Shown one piece after another: positions 1 to 6,300 of a stretch of 7,664 bases of DNA (positions are counted from its first letter, which is position 1; each line of letters opens with the position of its first letter). The stretch comes from Draconibacterium sp. GTDB lineage: Bacteria; Bacteroidota; Bacteroidia; Bacteroidales; Prolixibacteraceae. The stretch spans positions 1 through 7,664 of the forward strand of contig WGCT01000046.1 in assembly GCA_015493625.1 (NCBI GenBank), written 5' to 3'. The notes beneath the pieces were generated by a model. The model was not told the origin of the DNA. It ran no database searches and was given only the letters and a program-made list of their open reading frames with translations. A program made the position numbers and the translations under genes.

Positions 1-81
1 AACGATAGCGAAATATTCAAACAACTCCGCTGGTAATAGTAACTTGATTAATTCTTGATAATGCTCTTTTTGATGTGTCAT
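1..81 (-). CDS. start of a probable ISAon1-type transposase N-region protein (partial)
   Basis: An ATG at 81-79 opens a frame that runs off the left edge after 27 codons: MTHQKEHYQELI, then KLLLPAELFEYFAIV. The run of a short charged helix followed by LLLP-x-E-L-F-E-Y-F resembles, from memory, the N-termini of the short N-region proteins of ISAon1-type transposases in Bacteroidota (pattern LILPEGLLEYF). The bases before the ATG are AT-rich with no Shine-Dalgarno sequence. It is oriented like the operon but lies beyond a terminator, so it should be a separate unit. With only 27 residues visible the family is probable rather than certain, and whether the gene is intact cannot be told. Confidence 0.55.
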   Translation of the reverse strand, partial: MTHQKEHYQELIKLLLPAELFEYFAIV

Positions 82-168
82 AACGATATAAAATTGTAAA
101 AAACAAAACTCGTAATTTTATTTTACTCCACAACTTTTTGAACTGAGCCATAAATGGGACGGCAAATG
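82..168. other. AT-rich stretch between the operon terminator and the left-edge ORF
   Basis: Read on the minus strand, a possible insertion-sequence end begins near 149 with GGCTCAGTTCAAAAAGTTGT and is followed by about 68 bases of AT-rich leader before the ATG at 81. The partner inverted repeat and any target duplication lie outside the window, so the boundary is a guess. No promoter match could be defended. Confidence 0.3.
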
Positions 169-194
169 AAAAAAAGACTGTTTTCACACAGTCT
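169..194 (-). terminator. intrinsic terminator of the cus operon
   Basis: On the minus strand AGACTGT (194-188), loop GTGAAA and ACAGTCT (181-175) form a perfect 7-bp stem followed by a run of T (174-169, after the T that ends the stem). It lies about 100 bases after the adaptor stop, beyond the palindrome cluster. The operon mRNA would therefore end with these hairpins in its 3' tail. Confidence 0.8.
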
Positions 195-203
195 GTAAAT
201 CCC

Positions 204-227
204 GCTGGGCTGAAGCCCGGTTTTTTT
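204..227 (+). terminator. hairpin plus T-run on the plus strand (REP-like unit 3)
   Basis: GGGC (207-210), loop TGAA and GCCC (215-218) form a stem that extends by a T-G and a C-G pair and is followed by seven T (221-227). On sequence alone this is a plus-strand intrinsic terminator. No plus-strand gene is seen upstream of it, so it may block antisense transcription entering cusB from the left edge, or may only be a repeat unit next to a T-run. Confidence 0.4.
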
Positions 228-230
228 GTG

Positions 231-267
231 CATTTACAATCCCCGGGATAAATCCCGGGGCTAAATG
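231..267. repeat. palindrome of REP-like unit 2 with outer arms
   Basis: CCCCGGGAT (241-249) and ATCCCGGGG (252-260) are perfect complements. Outer arms CATTTA (231-236) and TAAATG (262-267) extend the inverted repeat after a short mismatched stretch. This is the strongest hairpin in the window. There is no T-run directly after it on either strand, so it is not an intrinsic terminator by itself. Confidence 0.75.
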
Positions 268-279
268 TAACTTGTAACA

Positions 280-293
280 CGGGTTTTAACCCG
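280..293. repeat. palindrome of REP-like unit 1
   Basis: CGGGTT (280-285) pairs with AACCCG (288-293) around a central TT. It begins 4 bases past the adaptor's stop codon. A hairpin here would form in the 3' untranslated part of the operon mRNA. Confidence 0.7.
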
Positions 294-296
294 GGA

Positions 297-2135
297 CTAA
301 AATTTCCGTTTTACTTCGCCACAAGTCATCATTTTCTCGCCGTAATACGGATTTTTTATCTCTTTGTCGGCACTAATCCAAAATGCGCCTTTGTCGTTGT
401 TTGCCATTGGACAGAACTCCAGGTAAATTGGTTTGCCGGTTTCTGTCCCAAACATATCGATGGCTTTTGTTAGCGCATCGGAGAGGATAACAAAATGGCT
501 GCGTTTCATCTCAATCCCTTTCATTGCCACAATCCCATTCAGGTTATCTTTTATTGGTTTCAACAGTTTCATCCATTGGATGTGTGCGTCGCCTTTTAAT
601 AAACCCATGTCAACTTTTTCGAGTTCGGCAAGAACTGTTTTTGCCTCTTTTTCAACCTTTGTTTCATCGGTTGCCACAAACCCGTCTTTCATTTTCAGGT
701 AGGAGCTAACCACATTTCCAAGTTGCTTTTTAAATTCAGCAGGAGTTTCCTTCGATAAGGAAACCGGCTTTTTCTCGCTCTTTTCCATGGCTTCCATCTC
801 CTCGTCGGTCATTTCACTGCCGCCGTTTGTTCCCATTTTCGACATGTCGTGCGGGGTTGAGCCTGCGCCTCCACTTGGGTTCATCATACTCGGTTTTCCG
901 GCCAACTGTGCCGAAGCGTCGATTTTAAATACGCCGTTTGTTACAATCTCCTCGCCTTCGTGCAAACCTTGCGAAACCACATAAAAGTTGCCAGTTTCAG
1001 GGCCCAACACAATTTCGCGATAGACAAACGAGGGCGCTTCCCGGTTTGGAACTTTTACGTAAACCACGGCGCGTTTTCCGGTCCAGAGAATCGATGTTTT
1101 CGGTATTAAAAGCTGGTTGGTATTTTTGGCGATATTCGATTGTAGAATTCCGTTTACAAACATTTCGGGTTTAAATTTTAGTCCGCTGTTTCTCATCTCC
1201 ACACGTACTTGTGCCACGCGGGTCGATGCGTTGATAAACGGGTCGATGTAAGTAACTTTTGCCGAATAGGTTTTTCCGGGCAACGACTGAATTGTAAATT
1301 CAATTTTATCGCCTTTTTTTATCCAGGGCAAATCCGATTCGTAAGCATCGAACATAATCCAAACGCGGCTTAAATCAACCACCTCGAAAAGCGGGTTTCC
1401 TTCTTTTACATAGTCGCCAATGGCAATGTCGCGGCGGGTAACCGTTCCGGTAATGGGCGAAAGAATATCGAAATAGACACTTGGCTCACCACTGTTTTCA
1501 ATTGTTTTTATCTGCTCTTCGTTTAAATCCCAAAGCTTTAATTTGCTACGTGTTGCATTATAAAACGAAGGGTTGGTATCTTTGTATTTTGCTGCTTCCA
1601 ACAGTTCGCGTTGCGCGGTAATTAAGTTGGGCGAGTATATTGAGGCGAGTTTCTGCCCCTTTTCAACATGTTGTCCTGTGTAATTAATGTACAGTTTTTC
1701 AATGCGTCCACCAAAACGAGCCGTGAGTACCGATACATTCCTTTCGTCGGCTTTTACTTTTCCAAGCAGGTAAACCGATTTTTTGGGTGCTCCCTCTTTT
1801 ACAATAAAAGTCTGTACCTCGGCAAGTTTCATTGCCGATTTTGTCATCTGAATTTCATTCGGGTCGGCCTCTTCACCAGAGTCTGCGGTTTCCAATGGAA
1901 TTAAATCCATTCCGCAAATGGGGCAATCGCCGGGTGCATCTTTTTTTATTTGAGGATGCATCGAGCAGGTCCAGATTGTCGGGTTGGCACTTGCTTCAGC
2001 CAAATGGTCGTGTTCGTCGATAGTTACTGTTTTACTTGAGCCGAAGAATATACTTCCCAGGGCCAGTCCCACTATCAGAGCAATTGCAATAATTACAATG
2101 TCTCTTTTTCCTATTTTTAATTTTTTTGATTTCAT
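297..2135 (-). CDS. cusB: CusB-type periplasmic adaptor with HMBD and DUF3347
   Basis: This 612-residue membrane-fusion protein links the RND pump to the outer-membrane channel. Residues 11-31 form an uncleaved-looking N-terminal anchor (no lipobox). Residues 55-80 are a heavy-metal binding domain: Cys57-SMHP, PGD-Cys71-PI-Cys74-GM. The adaptor core follows: barrel-sandwich/lipoyl halves around SVLTARFGGRIEKLYINYTG (135-154) and YFDILSPITGTVTRRDIAIG (221-240), a helical hairpin between them (about 168-215), a beta-barrel (250-330) and a membrane-proximal domain (about 340-410). Residues 417-450 form a Met/His-rich linker (Met417, Met418, His429, Met431, Met434, Met442, Met447, Met450). DUF3347 occupies about 465-562, and the C-terminus carries Cys575-Pro-Met and MMTCGEV (Cys605). 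The start is supported by the anchor immediately after it and the close spacing. E. coli CusB has about 400 residues, so both ends are additions that could do the work of the missing CusF chaperone. It is the last gene of the operon. Confidence 0.95.
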   Translation of the reverse strand: MKSKKLKIGKRDIVIIAIALIVGLALGSIFFGSSKTVTIDEHDHLAEASANPTIWTCSMHPQIKKDAPGDCPICGMDLIPLETADSGEEADPNEIQMTKSAMKLAEVQTFIVKEGAPKKSVYLLGKVKADERNVSVLTARFGGRIEKLYINYTGQHVEKGQKLASIYSPNLITAQRELLEAAKYKDTNPSFYNATRSKLKLWDLNEEQIKTIENSGEPSVYFDILSPITGTVTRRDIAIGDYVKEGNPLFEVVDLSRVWIMFDAYESDLPWIKKGDKIEFTIQSLPGKTYSAKVTYIDPFINASTRVAQVRVEMRNSGLKFKPEMFVNGILQSNIAKNTNQLLIPKTSILWTGKRAVVYVKVPNREAPSFVYREIVLGPETGNFYVVSQGLHEGEEIVTNGVFKIDASAQLAGKPSMMNPSGGAGSTPHDMSKMGTNGGSEMTDEEMEAMEKSEKKPVSLSKETPAEFKKQLGNVVSSYLKMKDGFVATDETKVEKEAKTVLAELEKVDMGLLKGDAHIQWMKLLKPIKDNLNGIVAMKGIEMKRSHFVILSDALTKAIDMFGTETGKPIYLEFCPMANNDKGAFWISADKEIKNPYYGEKMMTCGEVKRKF

Positions 2136-2147
2136 TATTTTGTGTTT
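2136..2147 (-). promoter_or_regulatory. A-rich spacer and ribosome entry site before cusB
   Basis: Twelve bases separate the channel stop (TAA, 2150-2148) from the adaptor ATG (2135-2133). On the minus strand they read AAACACAAAATA, with no Shine-Dalgarno core. This fits A-rich initiation in Bacteroidota and leaves no room for a separate promoter or terminator, so the genes share one transcript. Confidence 0.6.
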
Positions 2148-3377
2148 TTAAATTCCCATTAAATAGTTGATAAATGCAATTGCTGCCTGCTTGTCGGCAC
2201 GGGCTTCTTCGAGCTCCAGCGAATATTTTAGTAGGCTCTTTTCCATTCGTAGAATCTCTTCGAAATTTTTCCCGTTCGATGCGTATTCGCTTTCGAGGAT
2301 TTTAATTGCCCGGCTTGCAAAATCGCTTTGTTTTTCAAACAAAATAATCCGTCGGTTGGCATCGGCATATTCGCTGTAAACTTTTTCGAAGAGTGTTTCC
2401 AGCCCGTTTATCTTGTCGGCTTTTTTCTCTTCAACTGCCTGTTGCTGATAAATGGCTTCGTTTATCATTCCCGAATATTTTTTGCGATAGAGCGGAATGG
2501 TAATCCCGACTTTAATTAGCAGCGCATCTTTACCACTGTTTGTGGCAATGCCACCAGTGTTGATTGCGGTATAATCGACACCTGCAATAATATTTGGCGA
2601 GCCAAGTTTTTTGGCTGCTTGTTCCGAACTCTCGAACGATTGGCGCAGGTAATCTAAGCTTTTCAACTGATGATTGTTCTGCGTTAAACTGTCGATAACC
2701 GCCTGTTTTGTATAAATCAAATCGTCAATCCAAAGTGTCTCCGGAATTTGAATGTTACTACTTTCGTCAACATTTAACAGGTTGTTGAATTTTACGGTGT
2801 TAACAAACCATCTGTCTTTCAGCAGCGCCAAATTGTTTTCCAAATCAGCCAGTTCCATTTCAACCCTCAATTCATCGACACCCGAGGCTTTGCCAGCTTG
2901 TATTTTAATCAGTGCAAGACTCTTGAAAGATTCGAGAATACGAATGTTGTCGAGTGTAATGTCTATTCCTTTCTTTATGAAATAAAGGTCGTAATAGGCC
3001 GATTTTACTTCGAAAAATAGGTTCGATTTTGCCTCTTCGAAATCTTCGTATTTGGCTTTTGCAGCATTTACAAAAACATCTTCTTTGCTGTTTAATGTTC
3101 CGAACCAGGGGAACATTTGCGAGAGCGATATCTTTGCATGTTGCGGACCGTTTTTTGTTTCAACCGGCATGATAAAGTAGCCGATTGTTAGCTGCGGGTC
3201 GGGTAAAGTTCCCACTTGTGGGATTTTCTCCAACGTGGCATTGTACTCGTTAAATTTTGCTTTTAAAGCAGGATTGTTCCGGGCCGCTGTTATTAGGTAG
3301 TCGTTTAACTCGTTCTGAGCCGAAACTACACCGCTGAACAGCATCAATGCCACTATTATATATGTTATTTTTTTCAT
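2148..3377 (-). CDS. TolC-family outer-membrane efflux channel (CusC role)
   Basis: This 409-residue outer-membrane factor forms the exit duct of the tripartite efflux complex. Residues 1-20 form a clear signal peptide (MKK start, hydrophobic ITYIIVALMLFSGVV, cleavage after VSA before Gln21). There is no lipobox cysteine, so unlike E. coli CusC it is probably not a lipoprotein. The TolC fold's internal duplication is visible. The first half has PQVGTLPDPQL (53-63), strand KISLSQMFPWFGTL (82-95) and long helices (100-200) with AGKASGVDELRVEMELADLE. The second half has strand LLIKVGITIPLYRKKYSGMI (286-305) and helices to the end, with YASNGKNFEEILRMEKSLL as the counterpart. The length is at the short end for the family but nothing looks truncated. 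It sits between pump and adaptor, overlapping the first by one base and 12 bp from the second. The metal-specific role is inferred from these neighbours. Confidence 0.94.
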   Translation of the reverse strand: MKKITYIIVALMLFSGVVSAQNELNDYLITAARNNPALKAKFNEYNATLEKIPQVGTLPDPQLTIGYFIMPVETKNGPQHAKISLSQMFPWFGTLNSKEDVFVNAAKAKYEDFEEAKSNLFFEVKSAYYDLYFIKKGIDITLDNIRILESFKSLALIKIQAGKASGVDELRVEMELADLENNLALLKDRWFVNTVKFNNLLNVDESSNIQIPETLWIDDLIYTKQAVIDSLTQNNHQLKSLDYLRQSFESSEQAAKKLGSPNIIAGVDYTAINTGGIATNSGKDALLIKVGITIPLYRKKYSGMINEAIYQQQAVEEKKADKINGLETLFEKVYSEYADANRRIILFEKQSDFASRAIKILESEYASNGKNFEEILRMEKSLLKYSLELEEARADKQAAIAFINYLMGI

Positions 3378-3379
3378 TA
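3375..3379 (-). promoter_or_regulatory. TAATG stop-start overlap, translational coupling of pump and channel
   Basis: On the minus strand the pump's TAA (3379-3377) and the channel's ATG (3377-3375) share one base. No Shine-Dalgarno sequence precedes this ATG; the upstream bases are AAACAAAATTA. Reinitiation by ribosomes finishing the pump is therefore a plausible way to start the channel. Confidence 0.7.
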
Positions 3380-6300
3380 TAATTTTGTTTTAAACTCCTG
3401 TCTTCTAACTTCTAACTTTTGACTTCCGCCTTCCATCTTCCGATTTCTCTTAACAATTCCTTCCTGCCACATGGAGTATAGTACCGGCACAACAAAAATG
3501 GTGAGTGTTGCGATAACCATTCCTCCAAAAATTGGGATGGCCATTGGAACCATTATGTCCGAACCTTTTCCGGTTGATGTAAGAACCGGCAGCAGTGCAA
3601 TAATTGTTGTTGCCGTGGTCATAATTGCCGGGCGTACCCGCTTTTGTCCTGCCTCTAAAATATTGGCCCGTACCTCGGCAACCGTTTTCGGAGCACGCTC
3701 GTCGAAAATTTGCTGGATGTAGGTGCTGATTAAAACACCGTCGTCGGTAGCAATTCCGAAGAGGGCGATAAAACCGACCCAGACCGCCACACTGAGATTT
3801 ATGGTACCAATTTGAAACAGGTTTTGCAAGTGTATGTCGCCAACGTTAAAATTCAGGAACCAGGGCTGGCCATAAAGCCAGAGCATGATAAATCCGCCCG
3901 AGAAAGCGACTATAATTCCTGAGAAAATGAGCGAAGCTCCCGTTACCGAACGGAACTGGAAATAGAGAATCAGAAAGATAACAAGAAGCGCAATGGGAAT
4001 TACCACCATCAGGCGTTTTGTTGCCCTGATTTGGTTTTCGTAATTTCCGGTGAATTTGAAATTAACTCCTGCCGGAATTACCAACGTACCATCTTCTATT
4101 TTGCTATTTAAATATTTCTGTGCATTTTCCACCACATCAACTTCGGCGTAGCCATCTTTTTTATCGAAAATAACATAACCAACGAGGAACGTATTTTCAC
4201 TTTTTATAAGCTGTGCACCGCGAGTATATTCTATTGTTGCCAGTTCGTTCAGCGGAACCTGCGCTCCCGACGGTGTGGAAATCAACAGTTTATTCAGGTC
4301 TTCGGGATTGTCTCTGAACTCGCGTGCATAACGTACCCTGATTGGGTAGCGTTCTCTGCCTTCAACGGTCGAAGAGAGTGGCATTCCGCCAACAGCCGAA
4401 CTTATGTACTCCTGAAAATCTTTAATCGTTAACCCGTAACGGGCGATGGCTTCGCGGTTGATGTGAATTTCCATGTAAGGTTTTCCCACCACACGGTCGG
4501 CAAAAACCGACATTTTAGAAACGCCGTCAACCTCTTTTAAGAGTGTTTCTATATTCAACCCTACTTTTTCGATGCTCTCCAAATCGGGACCAAAAACTTT
4601 TATTCCCATGGGAGCACGCATTCCGGTTGCCAACATCACCAAACGGGTTTGAATGGGTTGCAACTTGGGTGCCGATGTTAACCCCGGAATAGATGCGTTG
4701 GCAATAATTTCGGACCAAATATCGTCGGGCGATTTAATTTTATCGCGCCACTGACGGAAATATTCACCGTCTTCGTCGGGTGTTAACTGCTCTTTTTCAA
4801 TTACAATAAAACCATCTTTTGGATTGTAGGTTGTACCGTCTTTCAAAATAAAAGCTCCATCGTCGTCCACTTTAAAGCGCATTCGGTGACCTTTTTCGTT
4901 CAGAATATATTCCGATTTGTAGTTGATAACATTTTCGAACATTGAAATTGGCGCCGGGTCGAGGGCTGAATTTACGCGCCCCCATTTTCCAACCACGTTG
5001 TCAACTTCGGGAATCGAATTTACTTTTTTGTCTAACAACTTAATCACTTCGAGGTTCTCTTCAACACCCGAGTGCGGCATGGTTGTGGGCATCAGCAGAA
5101 ACGAACCTTCGTCTAACGATGGCATGAACTCTTTGCCAATGCCGGGAAATGTTTTATTTACCGATTGCCAGGTTTCAGTCTCGGTAATGAATTTTGGCAA
5201 GAAGCCAAAAACTTTTTCCGAACCTTGCCAGGCGGTAATTCCAAAGAGAATTACAAAAATAGGAAGCGATAAAAATGCCCATTTGTTGTTTAGTGCCCAC
5301 GATAATATTCGTGGATAGACATAAATAATGGAACTGAGCAGCAGCAGGACAAACCCGATGACAAATATTACAAACAGAAAGTTGACAAACTCGCTGTATT
5401 GTGCGCCCAGCGGCATCCACTCCTGCGAGAGGAATTTCATAACCACAATTAATATGATGGCAATATTTATGTAGTTTACAAATTTTGCTTTTCCCTCTTT
5501 CCAGAGGTAAGCGAAGAAATTATTTGCAGCGAGGAGAACAACGGCAATCCCGATAAAATAATTACCGAAAACCATGAGTAAAATACCTGCAACTGCAAGA
5601 ACGATATTCGAACCTTGTCTTATTTTTTTGCTGTTCACCCGAATGGAGAAAATAATGTGTGCCAGTGCCGGAATAATTACCAGTCCAACAATCAATGCGG
5701 CAAGCATCACAAAAGTTTTGGTGAAAGCCAGCGGCCTGAACAGTTTTCCTTCGGCAGCCTGCATGGCAAAAACGGGCATAAAACTAATTACCGTGGTTGC
5801 GATGGCTGTTAACACTGCCGGTGCAACTTCTATGGTGGCATTGTAAATTACGTTCATTAATGCCGTGCCTTTTGCATTTTTATTTTCGGGTAGCGAGGTG
5901 TGCCGGATGATGTTCTCCGTGAAAACCACCCCCACATCGACCATCACTCCAATTGCGATGGCGATTCCCGAAAGGGCAACAATGTTGGCATCCACTCCAA
6001 ATTTGCGCATGGCAACAAACGTGATTAAAACACCAATGGGCAGCAGGCTCGAAATAAGAAACGACGCCCGCAGGTTAAAAACCAAAATCAACACAACAAT
6101 TATACTGATGAGAATTTCTAACGAGAGTGCCTCTTCGAGCGTTCCTAATGTCTCGTGAATTAATCCCGAGCGGTCGTAAAACGGAACGATTGTAACTTTT
6201 GAGACTGTTCCGTCGGCCAGTGTTTTGGATGGTAACCCGTGTGCAATCTCTTTAATTTTAGCTTTTACATTGTTTATAACTTCCAGTGGGTTGGCTCCGT

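Larger units (their letters stand above)
191..302 (-). repeat. cluster of three REP-like palindromic units downstream of cusB
   Basis: Three GC-rich inverted repeats with centres near 286.5, 250.5 and 212.5 (spacing 36 and 38 bp) lie in otherwise AT-rich DNA. On the minus strand unit 1 contains TTTAGTCCCGGGTTAAAACC, unit 2 TTTAGCCCCGGGATTTATCC and unit 3 ACCGGGCTTCAGCCCAGC. Units 1 and 2 share TTTAG(T/C)CCCGGG, and each unit is followed by a TTACA, TTGTAAA or TTTACA motif. The pattern resembles extragenic palindromes spread by REP-associated tyrosine transposases, but no such transposase is in the window. The adaptor's TAG stop (299-297) is the end of the TTTAG of unit 1. Confidence 0.7.

Noticed and set aside
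241..260. Perfect CCCCGGG palindrome as the operon terminator
   Set aside because: The stem is strong but has no T-run directly downstream on either strand; the hairpin at 194-169 has one.
17..280. 87-codon minus-strand ORF in the intergenic region
   Set aside because: It runs through two palindromes, the operon terminator and the start of the left-edge transposase frame in another phase. Its translation looks like no protein family and reflects the hairpins.
191..302. Short CRISPR array
   Set aside because: The spacing of 36-38 bp looked suggestive, but the units are diverged palindromes rather than identical repeats, there are no unique spacers of constant length, and no cas gene is present.
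4923..5318. 131-codon plus-strand ORF
   Set aside because: It is antisense to the conserved middle of cusA; composition and lack of a domain mark it as a shadow.
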